DNA of 64,000 nt from Pectinatus haikarae. GTDB lineage: Bacteria > Bacillota > Negativicutes > Selenomonadales > Selenomonadaceae. Shown here one piece after another: positions 27,707 through 36,285 of the stretch. The first letter of the stretch is position 1. Each line of letters begins with the position of its first letter. The notes beneath the pieces are model-generated. The model was not told the origin of the DNA, made no database searches, and worked only from the letters and a program-made list of their open reading frames with translations. The translations under genes were made by a program, and so were the position numbers. The stretch lies in the NCBI RefSeq assembly GCF_015732185.1, contig NZ_WIQM01000016.1, forward strand, positions 1 to 64,000, read 5' to 3'.

Positions 27707-29122
27707 TCAAATCGTATGAATACGGATTGTGCTTGTATTTCCTTCAGCAAATTTCACACCGGAGGTAATAATAGTTTTATCGCCCTGTTTTACGATTCCC
27801 CTTGCAACGGCTGCAGCTGTTGCTGTGACGATCATTTCCTCTACATCATCCCAATCAGAGCCTGCAATAGGCACTACACCCCAACGAAGATTTAAATGAC
27901 GCGCTACTTTTTCATTTGGTGTATAAGCAATAATAGCTGCTTCCGGACGATATTTTGATACCACTTGTGCTGTATAACCACTTTCGGTAGGAGCAATAAT
28001 GGCCTTAGCATCAAGTTCATAAGCCATCTGTACCGTTGCATGTGCAATGACATCTGTAGTTGTTGATTGGCGGGAAAAACCCTTATTGATGAAGATATGT
28101 TTATATTCAAGCGCTGATTCAACACGTCTAGCAATAGAATCCATAACTTTAACTGCTTCTACAGGATAGTCGCCGTTAGCAGATTCACCGCTGAGCATTA
28201 TTGCGTCAGTACCATCAAAAATAGCATTAGCAACATCGGAGGCTTCAGCACGAGTTGGGCGCGGGTTTGTAGTCATTGTTTCAAGCATTTGTGTCGCAAC
28301 AATAACTGGTTTGCCTACTTTGTTGCATTTTTTGATGATTTCTTTCTGAATAAGAGGAACATCTTCAGCAGGAATTTCTACGCCGAGATCTCCGCGAGCC
28401 ACCATGATACCATCTGAAGCCGCTATTATTGAATCAATATTCTTGACACCTTCGGCACATTCGATTTTTGGAATAATTTCCATATGACCGCTGTGATCTC
28501 TGATCAAGCCGCGTATTTCTTCTACATCATCAGCACGTTGTATAAAAGAAGCTGCAACAAAATCCATATCATGCTTAATACCGAAAATTATATCATTTCT
28601 ATCCTGTTCAGAAATAGCGGGCAGTCCGAGTGATACTCCTGGAGCTGCTGCACGCTTGCGTGTGCTCATAGGCCCATCATTGAGAATCGTCGTAACTATA
28701 TCTTTACCGGAAATTTCATCTACACGGAGACCTACAAGTCCGTCGGAAAGGAGCAGAATATTACCGGGTTTAACTTCTGCGTAAAGATTTTTGTGGTTGA
28801 TGGCTACATGAGTTTCATCACCAGGTTCATCACTGTTGGTGATGGTGAATTTATTGCCTTTTTTTAAGAATACCTTACCGCCGGCAAAATCGCCTAAACG
28901 CATTTCAGGCCCTTTTGTATCAAGGACTAAAGAAATTGTTTTGCCCAGTTTACGAGCAGTCTGCTTTACTAAATTAATGCGTTTTTCATGTTCTGCATAA
29001 TCACCATGCGAGAAATTAAAACGGGCAACATTCATTCCATTATTGATCATGTCCTCAAGAAGCATATGATCCTTGTCCACATTAGGACCCATGGTACATA
29101 CTATTTTTGTTTTTTTCAACAT
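27707..29122 (-). CDS. pyk: Pyruvate kinase
   Basis: This 471-residue protein has the short-form length, without the extra C-terminal PEP-utiliser domain seen in Bacillus. Family motifs are KIVCTMGPN, ARFNFSHGDY, VLDTKGPEMR, IIPKIECAEGV, GIMVARGDLGVEIPAEDVP, TRAEASDVANAIFDGTDAIM and SGESANGDYP. It catalyses the last ATP-yielding step of glycolysis. It has its own promoter and terminator and is separated from the other glycolytic genes. Confidence 0.97.
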   Translation of the reverse strand: MLKKTKIVCTMGPNVDKDHMLLEDMINNGMNVARFNFSHGDYAEHEKRINLVKQTARKLGKTISLVLDTKGPEMRLGDFAGGKVFLKKGNKFTITNSDEPGDETHVAINHKNLYAEVKPGNILLLSDGLVGLRVDEISGKDIVTTILNDGPMSTRKRAAAPGVSLGLPAISEQDRNDIIFGIKHDMDFVAASFIQRADDVEEIRGLIRDHSGHMEIIPKIECAEGVKNIDSIIAASDGIMVARGDLGVEIPAEDVPLIQKEIIKKCNKVGKPVIVATQMLETMTTNPRPTRAEASDVANAIFDGTDAIMLSGESANGDYPVEAVKVMDSIARRVESALEYKHIFINKGFSRQSTTTDVIAHATVQMAYELDAKAIIAPTESGYTAQVVSKYRPEAAIIAYTPNEKVARHLNLRWGVVPIAGSDWDDVEEMIVTATAAAVARGIVKQGDKTIITSGVKFAEGNTSTIRIHTI

Positions 29123-29176
29123 AAAACCCCCACCTAATTAAAATATTTCTTCCCATTTTTATAATACTGCATGTCT

Positions 29177-29205
29177 ATTGTAACATAAATTATCATACAT
29201 ATCAA
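29177..29205 (-). promoter_or_regulatory. Sigma-A promoter of pyk
   Basis: On the minus strand TTGATA (29205-29200), 17-base spacer, TACAAT (29182-29177), about 55 bases upstream of the pyk start. Confidence 0.7.
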
Positions 29206-29232
29206 AGCAGTAATATGCATCCGTAAAAACTT

Positions 29233-29268
29233 AAAAGAGATGCATAGGAAATATTTCCTGTGCATCTC
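29233..29268 (-). terminator. Terminator after the GGGtGRT-protein gene
   Basis: On the minus strand GAGATGCA...TGCATCTC arms (29268-29237) form a near-perfect stem followed by TTTT. Confidence 0.85.
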
Positions 29269-29280
29269 CGTCATTTTTAA

Positions 29281-30279
29281 TTATTTCGTATGTTCCTCAA
29301 CAGCAACTGCCACAGCCACACTTGCCCCAACCATAGGATTGTTGCCCATACCGATCAACCCCATCATTTCAACATGTGCGGGAACTGAAGAAGATCCGGC
29401 AAACTGTGCATCAGAATGCATGCGGCCCATAGTATCAGTCATGCCATATGAAGCAGGACCTGCACCCATATTATCAGGATGCAGCGTACGGCCTGTACCG
29501 CCGCCGGATGCTACAGAAAAAAACTTTTTGCCTTTTTCGATACATTCTTTTTTGTAGCAGCCTGCTACAGGATGCTGGAATCTTGTCGGATTAGTAGAAT
29601 TTCCCGTAATGGAAATATCTACATCTTCCTTATGCATGACAGCAACACCTTCCTGAACACTGTCAGCTCCATAGCATTTTATCATACTGCGTACACCGTC
29701 TGAATAAGCGATTTCTTTAACAACATTAAGTTTACCTGTTGCATAATCATATTGTGTCTGCACATAGGTAAAACCATTGATACGTGAAATAATTTGAGCA
29801 GCATCCTTGCCCAGTCCGTTCAGAATAACGCGCAAAGGTTGTTTTCTGACACGATTAGCCTTTCCCGCAATACCGATAGCACCTTCAGCTGCAGCAAATG
29901 ATTCATGACCTGCCAGAAAAGCAAAACAGCTTGCATCTTCTGATAAAAGCATGGAAGCCAGGTTACCATGTCCCAGACCCACTTTTCTGTGATCAGCGAC
30001 AGAACCAGGTATACAAAAGGACTGAAGCCCTTCACCAATAGCCTTAGCTGCTTCTGCAGCTTTTGTGCATCCTTTTTTTATAGCAATAGCAGCACCAACA
30101 GTATAGGCCCAACATGCATTTTCAAAACAAATAGGCTGAATGCTTTTCACTATTTCAGCAACATTTATACCTTTTTCGTCGCATATTTTCTTAGCTTCTT
30201 CTACAGAGGAAATGCCATATCCACTTAAGACCTTATTTATTTTATCAATACGACGTTCATAACTTTCAAATAATGCCAT
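29281..30279 (-). CDS. GGGtGRT-family protein, function unknown
   Basis: This 332-residue soluble protein contains the motif SGGGTGRT near residue 266, from which this conserved family takes its name. Several Cys residues lie at CFENACWAY, KKGC, FCIPGS and GCYKKEC. The protein is rich in Gly/Ala with GHGNLASMLL and AGHESFAAAEGAIGIAG segments. Its role has, to my knowledge, not been established. It follows the NifU-like gene by 29 bases in a two-gene operon with its own promoter, so a link to Fe-S clusters or another metal-sulfur cofactor is inferred. Confidence 0.85.
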   Translation of the reverse strand: MALFESYERRIDKINKVLSGYGISSVEEAKKICDEKGINVAEIVKSIQPICFENACWAYTVGAAIAIKKGCTKAAEAAKAIGEGLQSFCIPGSVADHRKVGLGHGNLASMLLSEDASCFAFLAGHESFAAAEGAIGIAGKANRVRKQPLRVILNGLGKDAAQIISRINGFTYVQTQYDYATGKLNVVKEIAYSDGVRSMIKCYGADSVQEGVAVMHKEDVDISITGNSTNPTRFQHPVAGCYKKECIEKGKKFFSVASGGGTGRTLHPDNMGAGPASYGMTDTMGRMHSDAQFAGSSSVPAHVEMMGLIGMGNNPMVGASVAVAVAVEEHTK

Positions 30280-30308
30280 ACTCTTTCATTCCTTCCCGTT
30301 CCCTTTTA

Positions 30309-31004
30309 TTATTCTTTACGCGGATCCACATATTTTGCGGCTTCTGCAAATCTGCCGTAGGACCCCTTGGCCTTATCCATAGCTTCCTGAGCAGACGTGC
30401 CCTTACGAATCATTTCCATCATTTTGCCAAGATGGACAAATTCATAACCGATTATCGCATCGTCTTTATCCAAGGCGATTCTGGTAACATAACCTTCAGC
30501 CATTTCCAGATAACGTGATCCCTTTTTAAGAGTACCATACATGGTCCCTATTTGACTTCTGAGGCCTTTTCCCAAATCTTCAAGCCCTGCGCCGATAGGA
30601 AGACCACCTTCTGAAAAGGCTGTTTGTGTTCTGCCATAAACAATTTGCAGGAACAGTTCACGCATAGCAGTATTGATAGCATCGCAGACCAAATCCGTAT
30701 TGAGTGCTTCTAAGATCGTTTTTCCCGGTAAAAGTTCTGAAGCCATTGCCGCTGAATGTGTCATACCTGAACAGCCAATCGTTTCTATCAATGCTTCCTG
30801 AATGATGCCGTCTTTCACATTTAATGTTAATTTGCAGGCCCCCTGCTGCGGAGCGCACCAACCAACACCATGTGTCAAACCGCTGATATCTTTTACTTCC
30901 TTAGCCTGCACCCATTTACCTTCTTCAGGAATCGGAGCGGGACCATGGTTTTCGATACCTTTGGCAACACATGTCATGTTGCTGACTTCTTCTGAATAAA
31001 TCAT
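30309..31004 (-). CDS. NifU/IscU-like iron-sulfur cluster scaffold protein
   Basis: About 231 residues from ATG 31004 (AGAGGA site). The central part resembles the NifU N-terminal scaffold fold: GWCAPQQGACKLTLNVKDG, ETIGCSGMTHSAAMASELL, PGKTILEAL and DLVCDAIN, with Cys at the expected ligand-like places. It has an extra N-terminal segment and a helical C-terminal extension compared with IscU. No cysteine desulfurase gene is nearby. It is paired with the GGGtGRT-protein gene. Confidence 0.82.
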   Translation of the reverse strand: MIYSEEVSNMTCVAKGIENHGPAPIPEEGKWVQAKEVKDISGLTHGVGWCAPQQGACKLTLNVKDGIIQEALIETIGCSGMTHSAAMASELLPGKTILEALNTDLVCDAINTAMRELFLQIVYGRTQTAFSEGGLPIGAGLEDLGKGLRSQIGTMYGTLKKGSRYLEMAEGYVTRIALDKDDAIIGYEFVHLGKMMEMIRKGTSAQEAMDKAKGSYGRFAEAAKYVDPRKE

Positions 31005-31043
31005 ATCTGTATTCCTCTCTTCACTGTAATAATCCACTAAACA

Positions 31044-31072
31044 ATAATATATTTATCCGACTTATATGTCAA
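31044..31072 (-). promoter_or_regulatory. Sigma-A promoter of the NifU-like/GGGtGRT operon
   Basis: On the minus strand TTGACA (31072-31067), 17-base spacer, TATTAT (31049-31044). The start codon lies 40 bases downstream. This makes the pair a separate transcription unit inside the glycolytic region. Confidence 0.8.
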
Positions 31073-31089
31073 GATGAACATACTGACAT

Positions 31090-32613
31090 TTAATCTATAA
31101 GCGGTGTGCCCGTCATTTCCTGCGGTATAGAAACATCGGCAAGCTTCAGCAATGTCGGTGCAATATCGCATAATGCTCCGTCACGGACATTTTTTATTTT
31201 ATCGGAGACAACAATAAACGGAACAGGATTGGTAGTATGTGCCGTGAAAGGTTCATTTGTTTTTGCATCGAACATCTTTTCAGCATTGCCATGGTCAGCA
31301 GTTATGCAAACTGTACCTCCCACTGATTTTATGGCATCTACAAAACGGCCGACACAAGTATCAACTGTTTCTACAGCTTTTACAGCGGCAGGCAGAATGC
31401 CTGTATGTCCGACCATATCACCGTTAGCATAGTTCAAAATAATAAAATCATATTTTTCCGATTTTATTGCATCGACTACCTTATCAGTAACTTCACCAGC
31501 ACTCATTTCAGGCTGAAGATCGTATGTTGCAACCTTTGGAGATGGCACCAAGATCCGGTCTTCACCCTCCAGAGGCTGTTCAACTCCGCCATTGAAAAAG
31601 AACGTTACATGCGCATATTTTTCTGTTTCAGCAATTCGCAGCTGCTTATAACCATTGCTGCAAATAACTTCCCCTAATGTATTAGTCAGCTTTTCAGGTT
31701 TGTAAGCTATTTGGGCATTTATCCCTTTTTCATACTGCGTCATTATTGCAAATGACAATTTCACCTTGCTCCCGCGATCAAATCCATCAAATTTTTCATC
31801 TGTAAATGCATGCGTAAGTTCGCGTGCCCTGTCAGGCCGGAAATTGAAGAATACCGCCCCGTCTCCGTCTTTCATGCCTTGATACGTTCCTATGACAGTA
31901 GGGATCACAAATTCATCAGTTTTTTCATCCGCATAAGACGCATTTATGGCATCAGCAGCATTTTCTGCCTTATTGCCCTGAGCCTTGGCAACAGCCTTGT
32001 ACGCCTTTTCAACACGGTCCCATCTTTTATCACGGTCCATGGCATAATAACGCCCGGCGATGGTGGCAATACTGCCTGTGCCAATTTCCTTAAGCTTGTC
32101 TTCCAGCTGAGATAAATAGCCTGCAGCGCTTGAAGGAGGCACATCCCGACCATCCAAAAATGCATGCACATATACATTTTCTATGCCGCTTTCTTTTGCC
32201 AATTCAATTAGCGCGTATAAATGCTGCTGATGACTGTGCACTCCGCCGTCGGACAAGAGTCCCATCAGATGGAGAGCTCCGCCGGATTTTTTCACCTGTG
32301 CCATGACATCTAAAAATACAGGATTGGCAAAAAATGTTTTTTCACGGATAGCCTTGGTAATACGTGTGAGTTCCTGGTATACTACCCTTCCGGCTCCCAT
32401 ATTCATATGCCCTACTTCTGAATTTCCCATCTGTCCGTCAGGAAGACCTACCGCCTCACCTGAACAAGCCAATTGAGCATAAGGGTAATTTTTAAAGAGC
32501 TTATCTATAACGGGGGTTTTTCCTTTTGTCACTGCATTATTAGGATCATTAGCAGTCCCTATTCCCCATCCGTCCATTATAATAAGAGCAACCGGATTTT
32601 TGAGTTTTGACAT
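31090..32613 (-). CDS. gpmI: 2,3-bisphosphoglycerate-independent phosphoglycerate mutase
   Basis: This 507-residue alkaline-phosphatase-superfamily enzyme has metal-binding MDGWGIG, GNSEVGHMNMGAGRVVYQ with the catalytic Ser, HAFLDGRDVPPSS, AGRYYAMDRDKRW and ITADHGNAEKMFD. It interconverts 3- and 2-phosphoglycerate using Mn2+. It closes the gapA-pgk-tpiA-gpmI cluster, 29 bases after tpiA. Enolase is not in the window. Confidence 0.97.
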   Translation of the reverse strand: MSKLKNPVALIIMDGWGIGTANDPNNAVTKGKTPVIDKLFKNYPYAQLACSGEAVGLPDGQMGNSEVGHMNMGAGRVVYQELTRITKAIREKTFFANPVFLDVMAQVKKSGGALHLMGLLSDGGVHSHQQHLYALIELAKESGIENVYVHAFLDGRDVPPSSAAGYLSQLEDKLKEIGTGSIATIAGRYYAMDRDKRWDRVEKAYKAVAKAQGNKAENAADAINASYADEKTDEFVIPTVIGTYQGMKDGDGAVFFNFRPDRARELTHAFTDEKFDGFDRGSKVKLSFAIMTQYEKGINAQIAYKPEKLTNTLGEVICSNGYKQLRIAETEKYAHVTFFFNGGVEQPLEGEDRILVPSPKVATYDLQPEMSAGEVTDKVVDAIKSEKYDFIILNYANGDMVGHTGILPAAVKAVETVDTCVGRFVDAIKSVGGTVCITADHGNAEKMFDAKTNEPFTAHTTNPVPFIVVSDKIKNVRDGALCDIAPTLLKLADVSIPQEMTGTPLID

Positions 32614-32642
32614 ATATAAATAACCTCTTGCCTAATCTATTA

Positions 32643-33395
32643 TTAATTAAAATTTGCAATACGCGCAAAGTCGGGAGCTTTTAAGGAAGCCCCGCCCACT
32701 AAAGCACCGTCAACATTAGGTTTCTGCATGAGTCCGTCAATTGTAGTCGGTTTTACACTTCCGCCATATTGAATACGTACTTTATCAGCGGTCGTCTGAT
32801 CAAATTGTGCAGCAATCGTTTCACGAATAACAGCGCATACTTCTTCAGCCTGTTCAAAAGTAGCTGTTTTTCCTGTACCAATAGCCCAGATAGGTTCATA
32901 TGCTATAACAGCCTTAACAACATCGTCAGCTGTCATTTGATTCAGAGCTGCTTCAATCTGTCCTTTGACAAATGTATTCGTCGTGCCAGCTTCACGTATT
33001 TCCAAGGTTTCACCGCAGCAGATAATCGGCACAAGACCTGCCGCTAAAGCTGCTCTGGAGCGTTTATTTACCCCTTCATCTGTTTCGCCGAAATATTCAC
33101 GGCGTTCTGAATGACCTATAACGACATACTCGACACCGATTTCTTTCAACATATCTGTAGAAATTTCACCGGTGAATGCACCGCTTTTTTCCCAATGTAC
33201 ATTCTGCGCACCTACATGAATATTGGTGCCCTTAGCAGCTTCCACAACAGCTGCAAGTGCTGTATATGTTGGGCACACAACTATATCAACCTTACTGTTT
33301 TCCTTCACCAAGGGTGCTAAATCCTTAATTAATTGTTTTCCTGCGGCGATTGTATTGTTCATCTTCCAATTGCCAGCTATTACTGCCTTGCGCAT
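32643..33395 (-). CDS. tpiA: Triosephosphate isomerase
   Basis: About 250 residues beginning MRKAVIAGNWKMN (ATG 33395, AGGTGG site). It has catalytic Lys in NWKMN, His in VVIGHSERREYFGE, Glu in AYEPIWAIGTGKTA and the phosphate-binding YGGSVKP and GALVGGASL. It interconverts dihydroxyacetone phosphate and glyceraldehyde 3-phosphate. Confidence 0.98.
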   Translation of the reverse strand: MRKAVIAGNWKMNNTIAAGKQLIKDLAPLVKENSKVDIVVCPTYTALAAVVEAAKGTNIHVGAQNVHWEKSGAFTGEISTDMLKEIGVEYVVIGHSERREYFGETDEGVNKRSRAALAAGLVPIICCGETLEIREAGTTNTFVKGQIEAALNQMTADDVVKAVIAYEPIWAIGTGKTATFEQAEEVCAVIRETIAAQFDQTTADKVRIQYGGSVKPTTIDGLMQKPNVDGALVGGASLKAPDFARIANFN

Positions 33396-33479
33396 AGTAA
33401 AAACCACCTTTTTTCATATTAATAAAAAAATTTCCGATTTGATTATCGAGCTAACAGGATAAGTTTATAAGGCACAACA

Positions 33480-33514
33480 AATTACTAAAACAGACATAAG
33501 CCGCTTTAGTAATT
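33480..33514 (-). repeat. Inverted repeat in the pgk-tpiA spacer
   Basis: A perfect 10-base stem AATTACTAAA/TTTAGTAATT (33480-33489, 33505-33514) encloses a 15-base loop. No T-run follows, so a role in mRNA processing or stability is more likely than termination. The 147-base spacer holds nothing else recognisable. Confidence 0.55.
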
Positions 33515-33542
33515 GTTATCCCTAGTATTTCACTGCATTATA

Positions 33543-34727
33543 TCAAAGATCTGCAATTGCTTCAATGCCAGGCATAGGTTTTCCTTCGAGGAATTCTAAT
33601 GTAGCGCCGCCGCCTGTCGAAATATGGCTGATCTTATCAGAAAGACCTGTTTTTTTCAACGCAGCAATAGAATCACCACCGCCGACAATACTCACGGCAC
33701 CGGATTCTGCGACTGCCTTAGCAACAGCTTCTGTTCCTTTAGCAAAGGCATCAAATTCAAATACACCCATCGGCCCGTTCCAAACAACAGTTTTTGCATC
33801 TTTTAAAACCGCAGCATTCATTTTACAGCTTTCAGGACCGCAATCCAGTCCCATCCATTCAGGATCTATTTTGTCGACAGGCACAATTTTAGTGGCAGCA
33901 TCCGCAGCAAATTTATCAGCAATTACCACATCTGCAGGCAATAATACTTTTACACCTTTTGAAGCTGCTTTTGCCAAAAGATTTTTTGCAAGATCAATTT
34001 TGTCTTCTTCGCAGATGGATTTGCCGATATTATATCCTTGTGATGCAAGAAAAGTGTAAGCCATACCGCCGCCGATAATAATTGTATCGACTTTTTCTAT
34101 CATATTAGAAATAACACCTATTTTATCAGAAACTTTTGCACCACCAATAATGGCTACAAAAGGTTTTTTAGGCGCAGCAAGTGCCTGCCCAATAAATTTT
34201 ATTTCTTTTTCTACAAGAAAACCGCTGACGACTTCAACATATTGGGCAATACCAACATTGGATGCATGTGCCCGGTGAGAAACGCCAAAGGCATCATCAA
34301 CTGCCACATCAGCCAGGGATGCCAGCTGTTTTGCAAATTTCGGATCATTTTTTGTTTCTTCATTATGGTAGCGAAGGTTTTCCAATAAAAGGACCTCGCC
34401 GGGTTTTAATGAAGCTGCCGCTTCTTCTGCCGGTTTGCCAACGCAATCTTCAGCGTATTTTACTTCTTTTCCCAAAAGCTCAGAAAGTCTCTTCACTATA
34501 GGTTTAACAGAAAGTTCAGGAACGCGCTGACCTTTAGGACGACCAACATGGCATGCCAAAATAAGGGCAGCATTTTTTTCCAGCAGATAATTGAGCGTAG
34601 GAAGTGTGGCTCTTATTCTTTTATCATTGGTGATATTTTGATTTTCATCCATAGGAACATTGAAATCCACACGGATAAATACTTTTTTGCCGTTTACATC
34701 AATATCTCTGATTGTCTTTTTATTCAT
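33543..34727 (-). CDS. pgk: Phosphoglycerate kinase
   Basis: This 394-residue protein has the family length. Motifs are VFIRVDFNVPMDENQ, LACHVGRPKGQR, LLLENLRYHNEETKN, DDAFGVSHRAHAS, IIGGAKVSDKI, VVWNGPMGVFEFDAF and GGGDSIAAL. It makes ATP and 3-phosphoglycerate. It has a GGAGG site 8 bases before the ATG and follows gapA by 75 bases, which include a strong hairpin. Confidence 0.98.
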   Translation of the reverse strand: MNKKTIRDIDVNGKKVFIRVDFNVPMDENQNITNDKRIRATLPTLNYLLEKNAALILACHVGRPKGQRVPELSVKPIVKRLSELLGKEVKYAEDCVGKPAEEAAASLKPGEVLLLENLRYHNEETKNDPKFAKQLASLADVAVDDAFGVSHRAHASNVGIAQYVEVVSGFLVEKEIKFIGQALAAPKKPFVAIIGGAKVSDKIGVISNMIEKVDTIIIGGGMAYTFLASQGYNIGKSICEEDKIDLAKNLLAKAASKGVKVLLPADVVIADKFAADAATKIVPVDKIDPEWMGLDCGPESCKMNAAVLKDAKTVVWNGPMGVFEFDAFAKGTEAVAKAVAESGAVSIVGGGDSIAALKKTGLSDKISHISTGGGATLEFLEGKPMPGIEAIADL

Positions 34728-34752
34728 TTCAATCCTCCGCTAATCATAAAAT

Positions 34753-34778
34753 AGGTCCGGCCTATTAAGGCCGGACCT
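34753..34778 (-). terminator. GC-rich hairpin in the gapA-pgk spacer
   Basis: A perfect 10-base GC-rich stem AGGTCCGGCC/GGCCGGACCT (34753-34762, 34769-34778) has a 6-base loop, followed on the minus strand by ATTTTAT. It is a weak terminator or 3'-end stabiliser that would raise gapA transcript over the downstream genes. Confidence 0.65.
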
Positions 34779-34802
34779 TATTAGGCATAAGGCCGAACAA
34801 TA

Positions 34803-35816
34803 TTACTTCAGTTCAGCAAAGTATTTGATTGTACGAACCATCTGACTTGTGAAACTGTTTTCATTATCATACCATGAAACGACCTGCACCTGTGTATTGC
34901 CGTCTTCCATAGGAGCAACCATTGTCTGTGTAGAATCGAATAATGAACCGAATCTCATGCCGATAACATCGCTTGATACGATTTGATCTTCAGTGTAACC
35001 GAAAGATTCAGTTTCAGCAGCTTTCATAGCCTTATTGATGTCTTCAACAGATACTTTGCCTTTTACAACAGCTACCAAAATAGTTGTCGAGCCGGTAGGA
35101 GTAGGAACACGCTGTGCCGAACCGATCAATTTGCCGTTCAATTCAGGAATGACAAGACCAATAGCTTTTGCGGCACCGGTGCTGTTAGGTACAATATTAA
35201 TAGCAGCAGCACGCGAACGGCGGAGATCGCCCTTACGCTGAGGACCATCCAAAATCATCTGGTCGCCAGTATAAGCATGAACTGTCGTCATAATACCGCT
35301 CTGGATAGGAGCCAATTTGTTCAATGCATCAGCCATAGGGGCCAAGCAGTTTGTGGTGCAGGAAGCTGCGGAAATAACAGTGTCACTTGATTTTAAAGCC
35401 TTATGGTTTACGTTGTAAACGATGGTAGGAAGATCACTGCCAGCCGGAGCAGAAATAACAACTTTCTTAGCGCCTGCTTTAATATGTGCTGCAGCCTTGT
35501 CTTTCGAAGCGAAAAAGCCTGTACATTCAAGCACTATATCAACATCAAGATCTCCCCAAGGCAATTCTTCAGGATTAGGTTTTTTGTAAATAGTGATTTT
35601 CTTACCATTTACAGTAATGGAATCTTCGCCAGCTTCTACAGAATCAGCATATTTATATCTGCCCTGTGTAGAATCGTACTTCAAAAGATGTGCAAGCATT
35701 TTAGGACTTGTCAAATCGTTAAGTGCAACAACATCATATCCTTCTGCGTCGAACATCTGTCTGAAAGCGAGACGGCCAATACGACCAAACCCATTAATAG
35801 CAACTTTAACTGCCAT
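34803..35816 (-). CDS. gapA: Glyceraldehyde-3-phosphate dehydrogenase
   Basis: This 337-residue protein has NAD-binding [13 protein letters not shown], catalytic Cys in [49 protein letters not shown] and [16 protein letters not shown]. Asp-type residues after the Rossmann beta-2 strand (ALNDLTSP) fit NAD rather than NADP use. It is the first gene of the gapA-pgk-tpiA-gpmI cluster, behind a roughly 150-base structured leader. Confidence 0.98.
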   Translation of the reverse strand: MAVKVAINGFGRIGRLAFRQMFDAEGYDVVALNDLTSPKMLAHLLKYDSTQGRYKYADSVEAGEDSITVNGKKITIYKKPNPEELPWGDLDVDIVLECTGFFASKDKAAAHIKAGAKKVVISAPAGSDLPTIVYNVNHKALKSSDTVISAASCTTNCLAPMADALNKLAPIQSGIMTTVHAYTGDQMILDGPQRKGDLRRSRAAAINIVPNSTGAAKAIGLVIPELNGKLIGSAQRVPTPTGSTTILVAVVKGKVSVEDINKAMKAAETESFGYTEDQIVSSDVIGMRFGSLFDSTQTMVAPMEDGNTQVQVVSWYDNENSFTSQMVRTIKYFAELK

Positions 35817-35840
35817 TGTAAAAATACCCCCTAAAATTTT

Positions 35841-35920
35841 AAAAAAAGTTTTCTGGAATTTTCCAGAATATGTTGGCTGAATAACCCCGCTGCTAAAAGA
35901 CGATCAGCAGCCTTATCCAG
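35841..35920 (-). promoter_or_regulatory. Structured gapA leader (two hairpins)
   Basis: The first hairpin in the RNA pairs 35920-35906 with 35894-35877, with GCTGCT/AGCAGC as its core. The second is TTCTGGAA/TTCCAGAA (35868-35851), followed by AACTTTTTTT, which looks like a weak terminator. They occupy the space between promoter and ribosome site. Alternative folding for attenuation is possible but not shown. Confidence 0.45.
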
Positions 35921-35972
35921 ACAAACGACAAATACCAAACTGCCAGAAACTCCAACAGTTTTATCACCATTT

Positions 35973-36002
35973 ATGATACAATAAAAACCCATTATTTGTC
36001 AA
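35973..36002 (-). promoter_or_regulatory. Sigma-A promoter of the gapA operon
   Basis: On the minus strand TTGACA (36002-35997), 18-base spacer, TATCAT (35978-35973), about 155 bases upstream of gapA. Confidence 0.7.
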
Positions 36003-36135
36003 CGTTTTTACTTGTAAATAGAGCAGTTCGAACCGATCGAAAATTGTGAATAAGCGTTATTATCTGTCATGTAGTTTAGCCGCTGCCCGCCTACAAAATT
36101 CTCTTTATGCAGATGCAGCCGCGTATTGCAGAATT

Positions 36136-36176
36136 TAATAAAAATAAAATCAGCAAATTTCATCCGAAATTTGCTG
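36136..36176 (-). terminator. Terminator after the SCIFF maturase gene
   Basis: A perfect 12-base stem (36149-36160 with 36165-36176, 4-base loop) is followed on the minus strand by TTTTATTTTTATT. The interval 36003-36285 holds only this and the gapA promoter region; no gene is supported. Confidence 0.85.
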
Positions 36177-36285
36177 ATCAATACTCCGTAAGTCAATTTC
36201 TTATTCTTCACCATTAAAATAGTTGTGTGGCAAATTATACAGAAAAATTAAACAAAATCAACTGCAAATTTTATTCAAGTACAGA

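Noticed and set aside
36008-36214. A 68-codon open frame on the minus strand
   Set aside because: It contains the full terminator hairpin of the SCIFF maturase gene and lacks a ribosome site.
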